Positions 44,659 to 53,700 of a DNA stretch of 64,000 nt are shown one piece after another. The notes below the pieces were generated by a model. The model worked only from the letters and a program-made list of their open reading frames with translations. It had not been told where the DNA came from and did not search any database. How positions within the stretch are numbered: position 1 is the first letter of the stretch; each line of letters starts with the position of its first letter. The position numbers were made by a program, and so were the translations under genes. This stretch comes from Pseudomonas sp. PDNC002 (GTDB lineage: Bacteria > Pseudomonadota > Gammaproteobacteria > Pseudomonadales > Pseudomonadaceae), in NCBI RefSeq assembly GCF_016919445.1, contig NZ_CP070356.1, positions 4,281,502 through 4,345,501 of the forward strand, given 5' to 3'.

Positions 44659-46089
44659 TTAGCCCTCAAAGGAATTCAGGAAGTCCATGGCCTCGCGGTG
44701 CGAGTTGTCCGACGCGGCGCAGGTGATCTTGTCGTCGCCGCCGTTTTTCTCGCTGTAGCGCTGGATCGCGCCGACCACGTAGCGGCTGGGCCGGCCGCAG
44801 GTGCAGGGCTGGTCCCATTCGACGGTGATTTCGTCACCGGTGATGAAACCACCCCAGTGCACATCGGCGCCCAGGTCATAGAAGGCCGCACGGCCGGTCT
44901 GCTGCCCGCTACGCGGTAGCGGCTTGCTGGTCTGCGGATCGAGCACGAAGGGGATCACGGTGTGGGCGAAGTGGTAGTTGCCCTGCTCGCAGCGCAAGTG
45001 CGAGCCGCTGACCACTTCGGACATGGCGTAGGACTCGTTGATGCGCCGCGCACCGGTGAACCGCAGCACCTCCTCACGCCAGCCTTCAGGCTGCACCACG
45101 CCCTTGGCGCCACCGGTGGTGGCGATGTAGGAGTCCGAATGGAATACGCCTTCCAGCCCCCGTTCCAGACCGGCCTTGGCCATGTTGTGCAGCAGGCTCC
45201 AGGTGCCGCCGATATACACCCGCTTGCCTTGCAGCTCGCTGGCCATGCGGTCGAAGAAGGTGGCCAGGTGCTGGGGCATCTGCGCCTGCTGTTCGTCGAA
45301 GGACTTCTTCTTGGCCAGCAGGGCCGGGTTGATCACCAGCCGATCGAGGGTGCCGCGTGCTTGCGCCGCACGAACCTTGGCACCCAGGTGCAGCACGTCG
45401 CTGGAGAGGGTGTCGGGATAGGCGGCATGGAAGTTCGCCTCGCTCGGCAGCAACTGCTGCATCAGCGCCACGTTGCCGCGCAGATGACTCAGGTAGCCAT
45501 TGCGGTAGTACGGGTAGGCAGTGTGCATCTCGGGGCGCGGCGAATCGGGGCCCTGCAGGTTCCAGGCGAACATGCTGCGCACCGCGCAGGCCTTTTCGAA
45601 TTCGCGGTTGCTGTTGGGCAGGAAGGAGAGGGTGCCCGAGGTACCGGAGGTATGGCTGATGCACAGTTGCGGCAGTGCCGCATCCATGGTCTCAAACCAG
45701 TCGTCGAGTCCCTGGCAGGCACTGACGTCCACGGCGCAGATCGCCTCGCCGATTTCGGGCGTGACCAGCTTGGCCAGCCATTTGTTGATCGCGGCGAAGT
45801 TGTTCTTCTCCAGCAGCGACGGCGGGTAGGACTTGAACACCGTATGCTCGAAGAGCAACGGCACCACATCTTCAACCGTATCGATGCGCTCCAGCCCTTC
45901 GCCATCGGCCAGTTTCTTCAGCACCGGAATTCGTCCGCGCAACTGGGCGAAACGCAGCTTCAGTCCTGCGAGTTGCAGGGCATCGACCTCTTCGCGCGGC
46001 AAGTGGCTCCAGGTCTGGCAGGAATGCCCAGCAAGGGCGACGGGGTCGTTCAGCAGCAGCTGCGTTCTTTGTTCCAGCGATGCAGTCAT
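44659..46089 (-). CDS. LuxE/phenylacetate-CoA-ligase-like adenylate-forming protein
   Basis: A 476-residue protein with an ANL-type phosphate loop (SHTSGTSGTLSFLP), a middle ESYAMSE motif, and ITVEWDQPCTCGRPSRYVVGAIQRYSEKNGGDDKI, where aryl-CoA ligases carry GDxxR-like and hinge residues. The layout is closer to PaaK/LuxE-type enzymes than to FadD. It is the first gene of the unit with the LuxC-like reductase and Zn alcohol dehydrogenase, and probably activates a carboxylate (or transfers an acyl group) for that reductase. Whether it forms a CoA ester or an acyl-protein is not clear. Confidence 0.82.
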   Translation of the reverse strand: MTASLEQRTQLLLNDPVALAGHSCQTWSHLPREEVDALQLAGLKLRFAQLRGRIPVLKKLADGEGLERIDTVEDVVPLLFEHTVFKSYPPSLLEKNNFAAINKWLAKLVTPEIGEAICAVDVSACQGLDDWFETMDAALPQLCISHTSGTSGTLSFLPNSNREFEKACAVRSMFAWNLQGPDSPRPEMHTAYPYYRNGYLSHLRGNVALMQQLLPSEANFHAAYPDTLSSDVLHLGAKVRAAQARGTLDRLVINPALLAKKKSFDEQQAQMPQHLATFFDRMASELQGKRVYIGGTWSLLHNMAKAGLERGLEGVFHSDSYIATTGGAKGVVQPEGWREEVLRFTGARRINESYAMSEVVSGSHLRCEQGNYHFAHTVIPFVLDPQTSKPLPRSGQQTGRAAFYDLGADVHWGGFITGDEITVEWDQPCTCGRPSRYVVGAIQRYSEKNGGDDKITCAASDNSHREAMDFLNSFEG

Positions 46090-46468
46090 CGATTGACTCG
46101 CTACTCCAATGACAGGGCCGGCGAGGGGCGCCGGAGCGTTTCGACAAGGCGGCGGCCGGGGCCGGCAGAGGCCGTATCGAGGGGCCAGTATAGGGACGAA
46201 AACTGCCCATCACGTTCCGGGTTCGTTGTAGCGAGTTAATTCGTAACGCACTGTTTATAAAGGGTTTTCAGAAGGCAAAAAAATCCTTGCCAGGGGCATT
46301 CTGGATTTGCCGGCTAAGTGTCCGCGAGCCATGAACGCCCCCTCCGGATGAGGGGGACCGATGGCGTGTCGAGGTCCCTATGCTGGCTGTGGGAGCGGGG
46401 AGCGCCGTCCGGCGCCGACACGCCTCGGCGCCTTCGCAAAGCGACAGACCAGCCGGAACGAAGACACC
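46090..46468. other. Divergent promoter region, luxE/C-like unit versus Fe-alcohol dehydrogenase
   Basis: 379 bp with no gene. On the minus strand TATACT (46194-46189) is a good -10 for the adenylate-forming unit, though no -35 consensus lies 17 bp away. An AT-rich patch near 46250-46290 separates it from the plus-strand promoter described at 46338. Confidence 0.5.
46338..46384 (+). promoter_or_regulatory. GC palindrome and -10 hexamer upstream of the Fe-alcohol dehydrogenase
   Basis: CCCCCTC-CGGAT-GAGGGGG (46338-46356) is a perfect 7-bp inverted repeat, the cleanest of the family. TATGCT (46379-46384) follows 32 bp from its centre, placing the palindrome near -44 as expected for an activator site. 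Confidence 0.6.
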
Positions 46469-47620
46469 ATGGCGACGCTGACTTTCAATACGACTCCATC
46501 CATTCACATCGAGCGCGGCGCGTCCGCGCGATTGGCCGAACGTGTGCGCAGCATGGGCTGCCGCTCGGTACTGCTGGTCACTGATCCGGGCGTCCTGGGC
46601 GCCGGACTGCTGCAGCCAGTGATTGACGATTTCGCCCGCAGTCAGCTATCGCTGCGCGTGTTCGCTGAAGTCCAGGCCGACCCGCCGGAGAGCGTGATCG
46701 AGGCTGCGGTATCCACGGCGCTGGAATGCGAGGCCGATTGCGTGATCGGTCTGGGCGGCGGTAGCTCTCTGGACGCTGCGAAGCTGGCGGCACTGCTGGC
46801 GCGCAGCGGCGAGTCGCTGGCTTGCGTCTACGGCACCGAGGTGGCGCGCGGGCCCCGCCTGCCGCTGATCCTGGTGCCGACCACGGCGGGTACCGGCTCT
46901 GAGGTGACCGCGGTATCCGTGGTCACCAATGGCGACGGGCAGAAGAGCGTGGTTATCTCGCCCTTGTTGCTGCCGGACCTCGCGGTACTTGATGCCGACC
47001 TGACTATCGGCTTGCCGTCGCATGTCACGGCGGCCACCGGGATCGATGCGATGGTCCATGCCATCGAGGCCTTCACCAGCCGCCACCGCAAGAATCCGAT
47101 TTCCGATTGCCTGGCGCGTGAAGCCCTGCGCCTGCTGTCTGGAAGTATCGAGCGCGCGTGCAGCAGCGGTGCAGATATCCAGGCCCGCGAAGACATGCTC
47201 ATGGGCGCCTGCCTGGCCGGCATGGCGTTCGCCAATTCGCCGGTGGCGGCGGTGCATGCGCTGGCCTACCCGTTGGGTGCGCGCTTCCATGTGCCTCACG
47301 GCCTGTCCAATTCGCTGATGCTGCCCGGTGTGCTGCGCTTCAACCAGGACGCTGCGGCGCCTCTCTATGCCGAACTGGCGGATATCGTCCTGCCGGGGCT
47401 GGAGGGTGACGCACGAAGCAGGACACAGGCGCTGATCGAGTACTTCACCGACCTGCCGCTGCGCTTGCGCCTGCCGACTCGCCTGCGAGAGGTCGGGGTA
47501 GCCGAGAATGACCTTGAGGGGTTGGCCGAGGACGCGCTGAAACAGGGTCGCCTGCTCGCCAACAACCCGCGCGAGGTCAGCCTGAATGCGGCGCTTGCAC
47601 TGTATCAGGCGGTACTGTGA
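46469..47620 (+). CDS. Iron-containing alcohol dehydrogenase (group III)
   Basis: 383 residues from the ATG at 46469. Family motifs are GLGGGSSLDAAKLAALLA (NAD loop), PTTAGTGSEVTAVSVV, ATGIDAMVHAIEAF, and the iron-ligand region AVHALAYPLGARFHVPHGLSNSLMLP. It oxidises a primary alcohol or reduces an aldehyde. It is divergent from the LuxC-like unit, with which it may share the substrate, and its stop overlaps the GTG of the next thioesterase gene. This gives the block two unrelated alcohol dehydrogenases. Confidence 0.93.
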   Translation: MATLTFNTTPSIHIERGASARLAERVRSMGCRSVLLVTDPGVLGAGLLQPVIDDFARSQLSLRVFAEVQADPPESVIEAAVSTALECEADCVIGLGGGSSLDAAKLAALLARSGESLACVYGTEVARGPRLPLILVPTTAGTGSEVTAVSVVTNGDGQKSVVISPLLLPDLAVLDADLTIGLPSHVTAATGIDAMVHAIEAFTSRHRKNPISDCLAREALRLLSGSIERACSSGADIQAREDMLMGACLAGMAFANSPVAAVHALAYPLGARFHVPHGLSNSLMLPGVLRFNQDAAAPLYAELADIVLPGLEGDARSRTQALIEYFTDLPLRLRLPTRLREVGVAENDLEGLAEDALKQGRLLANNPREVSLNAALALYQAVL

Positions 47621-48051
47621 AGCCGGCAGGGCGCCCGCGTCGGGCCGACTATGTGCGTTTCTACCCGGTGACCACGCGTTGGGGCGACCATGACTCCTAT
47701 GGCCATGTGCATAACGTGGTCTATTACTCCTTCTATGATTCCGCGATCAGCCAGTTCCTGGTGGAAAGCGGCACGCTGGATATCGGCAACAGCCCGGTGA
47801 TCGGGCTGATCGTGGCCTCGAACTGCACGTACTTCGCATCGATCACCTTTCCCGAGCGGGTCAGCATCGGGTTGCGTATCGTCCACCTGGGGCATAGCAG
47901 TGCGCGTTACGAGCTGGGTGTGTTCCGTGAAGATGAAGACGAGGCCTGCGCCTGCGGCGAAGTGGTCTATGTCTATGTCGACCGTGAGAGCCGCAGTTCG
48001 GCGAGCATTCCGGGTGTGGTCCGTCGCGAGTTGTCGACCCTGATCGTCTGA
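47617..48051 (+). CDS. Hotdog-fold acyl-CoA thioesterase (4HBT/YbgC type)
   Basis: 144 residues from a GTG that overlaps the preceding stop by 4 bp (GTGA). Signature YPVTTRWGDHDSYGHVHNVVYYSFYD includes the catalytic Asp. It is paralogous to the thioesterase at 19839-20279 through its full length (NSPVIGLIVASNCTYFASITFPERV versus ESPTVGLVVETTCSYFSSIAFPDLV). It may release CoA from dead-end acyl intermediates during alcohol or aldehyde oxidation. Confidence 0.9.
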   Translation: MKPAGRPRRADYVRFYPVTTRWGDHDSYGHVHNVVYYSFYDSAISQFLVESGTLDIGNSPVIGLIVASNCTYFASITFPERVSIGLRIVHLGHSSARYELGVFREDEDEACACGEVVYVYVDRESRSSASIPGVVRRELSTLIV

Positions 48052-48110
48052 AGCGCCTTGGCACCGTGCAGCCTCGGCGCGGTGCCAAGTCAGCCGGAGG
48101 GCTGGAAACC

Positions 48111-48797
48111 ATGGGCAAACCGCCGAAAGACCAGGAACACCACGATGCGGATCCTGCGCTGATACCGCTGGGCATGCCGCCGCAACCGCGCAAGCAACCG
48201 CGACAGGCGCGCTCCATTGCCCTGGTGGAGGCGCTCAAGCAGGCCGGGCGGCAGATTCTCGAGGAAGAGGGCCGCGAGGCCCTTACAGCTCTGCGGCTCG
48301 CGGATGTATCCGGAGTGGCCATCAGCTCGATCTACGAATACTTTCCGGCGATGGAATCGCTGATTGCCGCGGTGTTCGAAGATTACCGCCGCGAGGCGGG
48401 CGAGCAGTTGCTGGCCGCCATTGATGCCCTGCCCGAAGCGGCGACGTTGCTCGACGGGTTGCTTTTGGTGCTGCGTAGGGGGCTGGCGGTGCATCACCGC
48501 AAGTCCTGCCTGGACCCGGAATTCAGCGAGCGGGTGACCCGCTACGACGAATTGGTCCGCCTGGACTTGGTGGACTCCCGGCAATGCTGGTCTGCCGGCG
48601 CGACGCCTGCGCTGTTCGAGCGGTTCGCGGCGCAAATCCGCGTGAAGGACCGTGAGAAGGCACGGTTTTTCGTGTACCAGACACTCCTGACCCTGCCACG
48701 GGCCATGCGCCTGGAGCGCCCGCACTACCTGGCGGAAGACGAGAGCGCCGCGATGATCGCGCGGATGCTCCACGGGCTGCTGACCAGCGAAGCATAG
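48111..48797 (+). CDS. TetR-family transcriptional regulator
   Basis: 228 residues from the ATG at 48111, which has a GGAGG site upstream; an earlier in-frame ATG at 48066 is less likely. The N-terminal helix-turn-helix is LKQAGRQILEEEGREALTALRLADVSGVAISSIYEYFPAMESLIAAVFEDY, followed by a helical ligand domain. It lies 59 bp after the thioesterase and may be co-transcribed with the Fe-alcohol dehydrogenase. It is a probable repressor sensing an acyl or alcohol effector; targets are unknown. Confidence 0.9.
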   Translation: MGKPPKDQEHHDADPALIPLGMPPQPRKQPRQARSIALVEALKQAGRQILEEEGREALTALRLADVSGVAISSIYEYFPAMESLIAAVFEDYRREAGEQLLAAIDALPEAATLLDGLLLVLRRGLAVHHRKSCLDPEFSERVTRYDELVRLDLVDSRQCWSAGATPALFERFAAQIRVKDREKARFFVYQTLLTLPRAMRLERPHYLAEDESAAMIARMLHGLLTSEA

Positions 48798-48816
48798 CGA
48801 CCGCAGCAGAAACGAC

Positions 48817-48837
48817 ACGCCCCGCAGAGCGGGGCGT
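48817..48837. terminator. Convergent terminator hairpin
   Basis: A perfect 9-bp stem ACGCCCCGC-AGA-GCGGGGCGT lies between the TetR stop (48797) and the DUF1329 stop (48859) of converging genes and can serve both. T-tracts are weak. Confidence 0.7.
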
Positions 48838-48858
48838 GCGTATTGCAGCAGATCTGAC

Positions 48859-50223
48859 TCAGCGGATGCCTGCGTTGCGCAAGGCGGCAGGCGTGAAGTC
48901 GTTGGTGGTGAACTTCTGGTCGTACTGCGTACCCTGCTTGGCCTCGTTGATCAGGCCCAGCACCACGTAGCGGCCGGCGATCAGGTCATACAGCGTCTGC
49001 GCGGCATAGCTGGCGATGCCGTGCTGGTAGTCGCTGACCAGATGCCCTTCGGCGACCCGCCAGAGTTGACCACGGCTGTCGTAGTGGTCGACCCCAACCA
49101 GCGCCCAGCTGTCCTCGTCGAAATACATGTGGCGCTTGGCGTAGATGTGCCGCTCGTTGGGCTTGAGCGTCGCCTCGACCTCCCAGACGCGGTGCAGTTC
49201 GTAGCGGGTCAGGTCCTGGTTGATGTGGCCCGGCTTGATGATGTCGGCGTACTTCACCGACGGTGACCAAAGCCGGTAGTTGTTGTACGGGATGTACATC
49301 TCCTTCTTGCCCACCAGCTTCCAGGTGTAGCGATCCGGCGAGCCGTTGTAGAGGTCGGTGTTGTCCGTGGTGCGCATGCCGTCCGCAGCGGTGCCTGGGC
49401 CGTCGTAGGCAATCTCGGGGGCGCGTCGCACACGGCGCTGGCCGGCGTTGTAGGTCCAGGCCTGACGCGGGTCCTTGAGCTGGTCGATGGTCTCGTAGGC
49501 GAGGTTGACCGTGCCGGTCAGGCGCGCCGGGGAAATCACTTCCTGCTTGAAGTAGTACAGCGTATTGGCCGTCTTCGCCGGATCGGCGTCGGGCAGGTAC
49601 TGCGGCAGCCCCATGGTTTCGCGGAAGCCGACCAGCATGTAGTCGCCTTTGGCCTGCGGAACGGCCTGGGCGGTGGTGCGCTGGTAGTTGGTGCCGCGAT
49701 AGCGCGTCTCGTGGTTCCACACGACCTCGACGCCGCTCTTGGGAATCGGGAACGCATAGTTGCGTGCGGTGAAGTGCGCCAACCCGTTGCCATCGTTGAC
49801 CAGTTCGGTCGAGGTGGCGCTGGTCTTGGCTGCGTCATACAGCGCCTGTGGGTTGGAGACGCTCCGGTGGCTGGGGTAGACCGGAATTCGGTAGGTATCC
49901 GGGTAGCGCTTGAACAGCGCGAGCTGCCCTTCGCTCAGCTTGTCCTTGTACTGTGCGGCGGTGGCCGCAGTAATGACGAACAGCGGTTTTTCCTGGGCGT
50001 AGGGATCACCCAGGAAACCATTCTGCACGGGAGCTGCGTCAGGCTTCAGGCCACCGGTCCAGGCAGGGATGCTGCCATCGGCGTTGCCTTCCTTCTGTGC
50101 ACCCAGCGGTGTGAGGGTGGTTCCCAGTTGCGCGGCTTCCTGGGGCGATACAGCCGCCATGACGCTGGAGGCCAGCAGGGTCAGCGCCAGTGCGCCAGTG
50201 CTCATCAACATCGAGTTTTTCAT
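48859..50223 (-). CDS. DUF1329 (LolB-like fold) exported protein, copy 1
   Basis: 454 residues with a signal peptide ending SSVMA. The family words are ELGTTLTPLGAQKEGNADGSIPAWTGGL-type sequence near the N-terminus, KYADIIKPGHINQDLTRYELHRVWEVEATLKPNERHIYAKRHMYFDEDSWA in the middle, and FTTNDFTPAALRNAGIR at the end. DUF1329 proteins are periplasmic or outer-membrane-associated, with a lipoprotein-carrier-like fold, and almost always pair with DUF1302. It follows the DUF1302 gene by 15 bp. A role in handling hydrophobic substrate at the envelope is inferred. A paralogue lies at 58613-59989. Confidence 0.93.
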   Translation of the reverse strand: MKNSMLMSTGALALTLLASSVMAAVSPQEAAQLGTTLTPLGAQKEGNADGSIPAWTGGLKPDAAPVQNGFLGDPYAQEKPLFVITAATAAQYKDKLSEGQLALFKRYPDTYRIPVYPSHRSVSNPQALYDAAKTSATSTELVNDGNGLAHFTARNYAFPIPKSGVEVVWNHETRYRGTNYQRTTAQAVPQAKGDYMLVGFRETMGLPQYLPDADPAKTANTLYYFKQEVISPARLTGTVNLAYETIDQLKDPRQAWTYNAGQRRVRRAPEIAYDGPGTAADGMRTTDNTDLYNGSPDRYTWKLVGKKEMYIPYNNYRLWSPSVKYADIIKPGHINQDLTRYELHRVWEVEATLKPNERHIYAKRHMYFDEDSWALVGVDHYDSRGQLWRVAEGHLVSDYQHGIASYAAQTLYDLIAGRYVVLGLINEAKQGTQYDQKFTTNDFTPAALRNAGIR

Positions 50224-50238
50224 GATCGGTTACCTGCG

Positions 50239-52053
50239 TCAGAAGTTCACGCCGAAACTCAGGGCGACGAAATCGCGGTCGGTCTGGGTGTTGAAGTGGC
50301 CGCCGAAGTAGTCGGTGTAGGCGAGGCTGGCGGTGTAGGTGTTCAGGTAATCGGCGTTGAGGCCGACGCTGATTGCTTTCTGGCCTTCCTCGAAGTTCGG
50401 ACCGTAGCCGCTGACGTCCTGCGACCAGGCCAGGTTCGGCGCGAGGTTGATGCCGGCGAACACGTTCGGGTAGTCGAGTTGCGCACGCAGGCGATAGCCC
50501 CAGGAGCTACTGGTGTAGAAGCCGTTGTCGTTGCATTCCTGCTGCGGGTTGCTGGCGTTGGCCGTGCCCACCGCGCTGCCCCGGCAGACGGCCTGGTTGG
50601 ACAGCTGGCCGGCGCCGAACACCGGGTTGCGGCCGAAACGGATGTCGCTGCCGTCGGCGTCGCCGACACCGCCGATGTGGTTGTAGCCGACCTCGCCGAC
50701 GACGGTCAGGCGTTCGGCAGCCAGGACCTGGTTGAACAGCTTGGTGGCGGTGAGCTGTGCCTGGGTGACCGGCATGCGCTTGTAGCCCGGGATGTCGGCG
50801 CCGGCGCTCAGGCGTTGCTCGCCGCTGACGTAGATCGGCGACGCTGCGCTGCCCAGGGCTGCGAGGTTGAGGTCAGCGGTGTTGATCTGCAGCGGCATGT
50901 TGGGGCGGAAGCTCAATTCGCCACCCAGCGAGACGCCTTCCAGGTTGGTGGCGAAACTCAGGCCGTAGAGGCGGATGTCCTCGGGGTAGTCGATGTAGTA
51001 GCGCGCGCTGCGGATGGCCGCCAACTGGTTGGACAGGTTGGTGGCGGTGGTCAGGCTGAGCACCGGTGAACGGCTGTGGTAGTTCATCGCGTAGGCGGCG
51101 AACTCGGTGTCGTTGAGCTCCGGCACGAACCAGCGCAAGGCGATGCCGTACTGACCGCCGTCGCGGGCGTCGTGGTCCTTGCTGCGCGGAATATAGGCAT
51201 CGTCGGTGCCACCACGCACCAGTGTGGCCGGGCCGCCGGTGTTGTTCGCCTGGCCAGGGGCGAGGTCGTCGCCGGTCACCACCAGGCGGTCGTAGCAGCC
51301 GGCTGCAATGCCGTCCACGCCGAAGAAGGTGCCGCAGTTGTCGACGACGGTGTGATCCCACTCGATCTGATAAAAGCCCTCGGCGGTGAGGTTCTCCGTC
51401 AGACCCTGGGACAGGTAGAACATGTTCACCGGTACCAGGGCTTCCTTTACCTCGGAACCGGGCCGGCGCAGAGCGGCCACGTCCACCGGGTTGATCGAAC
51501 TGATGCCGTTCTGGATGAAGGTGCTCTCGCCCCAGTTCACCACCTGTTTGCCCAGGCGCACGTTGCCCGGCAGATCGCCCAGGTTGTAGTTGTGGTAGAC
51601 GAACGCATCGAGGAACTGCCCACCCTTGGTCCGCGCGGCCTCGTCGCGACCCTTGTCGTCGATGTCGTAGAAATGCTGGTTGCCGTCGGCCTGCTCGAAG
51701 TCGTACCAGTACTTGCCGCGCAGGAAGGCGCCGCTGTCGCCGTACCTGAGCTCCAGGTCATGGATGCCCTTGAAGATGGTCGAGAAGTTTTCCCCGGAGC
51801 GGAAGTTCAGACGGCCGTCGTCGGCAGTGCGCGAGGCGGCCTTGCCCTTGGCGCCCTGGGAGTTGAAGTTGGAGATGAAGTTCGGGTTGGCGCCTGTGGT
51901 GGACCAACTGCCACCAATGGACAGCGACGAGTCGAACTTGCCCTCGATTTCGCCGATGTTGAAGTCGACGGCGGCAGCCTGCGTGGCCACGCCCAGAGCG
52001 ACGGCGGCGGCGAGCAGGTGCGGTTGGAAGACTCCGGTTTTTCTTATTGTCAT
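50239..52053 (-). CDS. DUF1302 outer-membrane beta-barrel-like protein, copy 1
   Basis: 604 residues from the ATG at 52053. The signal peptide ends QAAA; the N-terminal DFNIGEIEGKFDSSLSIGGSWST and LRGKYWYDFE blocks define DUF1302. Alternating beta-strand pattern runs through the protein, and it ends DRDFVALSFGVNF, with the terminal phenylalanine expected of a BAM-inserted barrel. Two Cys residues in NCGTFFGVDGIAAGC may form a loop disulfide. It is probably an outer-membrane channel or receptor for a hydrophobic growth substrate, paired with the DUF1329 partner. A paralogue lies at 60007-61773. Confidence 0.92.
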   Translation of the reverse strand: MTIRKTGVFQPHLLAAAVALGVATQAAAVDFNIGEIEGKFDSSLSIGGSWSTTGANPNFISNFNSQGAKGKAASRTADDGRLNFRSGENFSTIFKGIHDLELRYGDSGAFLRGKYWYDFEQADGNQHFYDIDDKGRDEAARTKGGQFLDAFVYHNYNLGDLPGNVRLGKQVVNWGESTFIQNGISSINPVDVAALRRPGSEVKEALVPVNMFYLSQGLTENLTAEGFYQIEWDHTVVDNCGTFFGVDGIAAGCYDRLVVTGDDLAPGQANNTGGPATLVRGGTDDAYIPRSKDHDARDGGQYGIALRWFVPELNDTEFAAYAMNYHSRSPVLSLTTATNLSNQLAAIRSARYYIDYPEDIRLYGLSFATNLEGVSLGGELSFRPNMPLQINTADLNLAALGSAASPIYVSGEQRLSAGADIPGYKRMPVTQAQLTATKLFNQVLAAERLTVVGEVGYNHIGGVGDADGSDIRFGRNPVFGAGQLSNQAVCRGSAVGTANASNPQQECNDNGFYTSSSWGYRLRAQLDYPNVFAGINLAPNLAWSQDVSGYGPNFEEGQKAISVGLNADYLNTYTASLAYTDYFGGHFNTQTDRDFVALSFGVNF

Positions 52054-52454
52054 GCGGTTCTCCAGTGCGTGTTTCCCCGACATCGGAAGCGGCCAGGAGC
52101 CCATCCGACGCGGGAATTGACAGTGCCGGGGCGGCTGACGGTGAGGTGGCTTGCGCGGCTATTGCGCCCCGGCTGCTGTGGCTTGCGCCGTCCTACGACG
52201 GCGAGCTCATCCTGTACCTGCCGGGTAGCTACCTCCTCCCCTCGGAGGGGCGCAATCCCCCCTCCCTGATGGGGGGGTGGCCAGCGAGAGTGCCTGGAGC
52301 GCCTTCCAACGGTTCCCCCCTCGTCGGGAGGGGGCGCCATCGGCGAGGGGAGGGGATGGCGCCCCGCATGCACTGCGCAACCATCGAATCCAGCCTGGCC
52401 TGTTCGCCGCATGCCGCGGCGGCTGGCCACCGTCCAATGACTCTGGAGAGAGTG
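52054..52454. promoter_or_regulatory. Divergent control region rich in GC palindromes
   Basis: 401 bp without a gene, between the DUF1302 pair (minus) and a thiolase operon (plus). It holds CCCC-TCGGA-GGGG (52238-52250), CCCCCC/GGGGGG (52257-52276), CCCCTC-GTCGG-GAGGGG (52317-52333) and a 9-bp inverted repeat GGCGCCATC/GATGGCGCC (52333-52363, 13-bp spacer). On the minus strand TAGCTA (52231-52226) is 35 bp from the centre of the second palindrome. This is the densest palindrome cluster in the window and probably controls both operons. Confidence 0.55.
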
Positions 52455-53642
52455 ATGTCGCAGAAAACCTACGTCGCCGGTGTCGGCATGATTCAGTTCG
52501 CGAAGCCCGGCGCCAGCGCCAGCTACATCGAGATGGGCGCCCAGGCCGTACGCCTGGCCCTGCAGGACGCCGGAATCGACTACCACCTGGTGCAGCAGGC
52601 TTACGCCGGCTACGTCTACGGCGACTCCACCAGTGGCCAGTCGGCCCTCTATGAAGTGGGCCTGACCGGTATCCCGGTGCTCAACGTCAATAACAACTGC
52701 GGCAGCGGCTCCTCGGCACTGTGGCTGGCGCGCCAGGCGGTGGAAAGCGGCGCGGTGGACTGTGCGCTGGCCTTCGGCTTCGAGCAGATGCAGCCTGGCG
52801 CCCTGAAGGACCATTGGACCGACCGCCCGGCCACGGTTGGCAAAGGGTGCGCGGTGGCCGACATCGTCTTCCCCGAAGGCGCCGGCATGCCCAACGCACT
52901 GCGCTTCTTCGGTGGCGCGGGCCTGGAGCACATGCAGAAGTACGGCACGAAGATGGAAACCTTCGCGGCGATCCGCGCCAAGGCCAGCCGCCATGCAGCG
53001 AACAACCCGCTCGCGGTGTTCAAGAAGGTGGTCAGCGTCGAGGATGTGATGGCCGACCAGGTCATCTTCCCCGGCGTGATGACGCGCCTGATGGCCTGCC
53101 CGCCGACCTGCGGTGGCGCCGCGGCGATCATCGTCTCCGAGCGCTTCGCGAAAAAGCATGGCCTGCGCACCGACGTCACCATCCTTGCCCAGTCCCTGGT
53201 GACCGACCAGCCCGAGGCCTTCGACCCGCCGTCGATGATCAGCGCGGTAGGTGTCGGCATGACCCGTCAGGCTGCCAGCGAGGTATACGAGAAAGCCGGC
53301 GTCGGCCCAGAGGATATCCGTGTCTGCGAACTGCATGACTGCTTCGCCCAGAACGAGCTGCTGACCTACGAAGGTCTGGGCTTCTGTGCCGAAGGCGAGG
53401 GCGAGAAGTTCGTTCTCGACGGCGACAACACCTACGGTGGCCGCGTGGTCACCAACCCCTCCGGCGGCCTGCTCTCCAAAGGCCATCCGCTGGGTGCCAC
53501 GGGCCTTGCGCAGTGCTATGAGCTGACCAACCAGCTGCGCGGCACCGCCGGTGCACGCCAGGTAGAAGGCCTGCAGCACGCCTTGCAGCACAACCTGGGC
53601 CTGGGCGGTGCGGGCATCGTCACCCTGTTCGGTCGCGGCTGA
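52455..53642 (+). CDS. SCP2-type thiolase (acetyl-CoA acyltransferase-like)
   Basis: 395 residues from the ATG at 52455, with a GGAGAGAG site upstream. Catalytic residues are present: NVNNNCGSGSSAL, ELHDCFAQNE and GHPLGATG. It closely parallels the thiolase at 36403 (AKPGASASYIEMGAQAVRLALQDAGI, MTRLMACPPTCGGAAAIIVSE). It heads an operon with a two-gene hydratase and an SDR, which together supply hydration, oxidation and thiolysis. Confidence 0.93.
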   Translation: MSQKTYVAGVGMIQFAKPGASASYIEMGAQAVRLALQDAGIDYHLVQQAYAGYVYGDSTSGQSALYEVGLTGIPVLNVNNNCGSGSSALWLARQAVESGAVDCALAFGFEQMQPGALKDHWTDRPATVGKGCAVADIVFPEGAGMPNALRFFGGAGLEHMQKYGTKMETFAAIRAKASRHAANNPLAVFKKVVSVEDVMADQVIFPGVMTRLMACPPTCGGAAAIIVSERFAKKHGLRTDVTILAQSLVTDQPEAFDPPSMISAVGVGMTRQAASEVYEKAGVGPEDIRVCELHDCFAQNELLTYEGLGFCAEGEGEKFVLDGDNTYGGRVVTNPSGGLLSKGHPLGATGLAQCYELTNQLRGTAGARQVEGLQHALQHNLGLGGAGIVTLFGRG

Positions 53643-53650
53643 TGGCTCGG

Positions 53651-53680
53651 ACGCCCCCGCCGCACAGGCGCGGGGCGTCT
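53651..53680 (+). terminator. Hairpin between the thiolase and hydratase genes
   Basis: An 8-bp stem GACGCCCC/GGGGCGTC with an inner GCC/GGC pairing sits 8 bp after the thiolase stop, with no T-tract. It is probably an attenuator or mRNA-processing element inside the operon. Confidence 0.35.
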
Positions 53681-53700
53681 CCTTGCGGAGGAAATAGCAG

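Noticed and set aside
43197-46089. Bioluminescence (lux) operon
   Set aside because: Only LuxC- and LuxE-like proteins are present; there is no luciferase (luxA/luxB) or luxD homologue.
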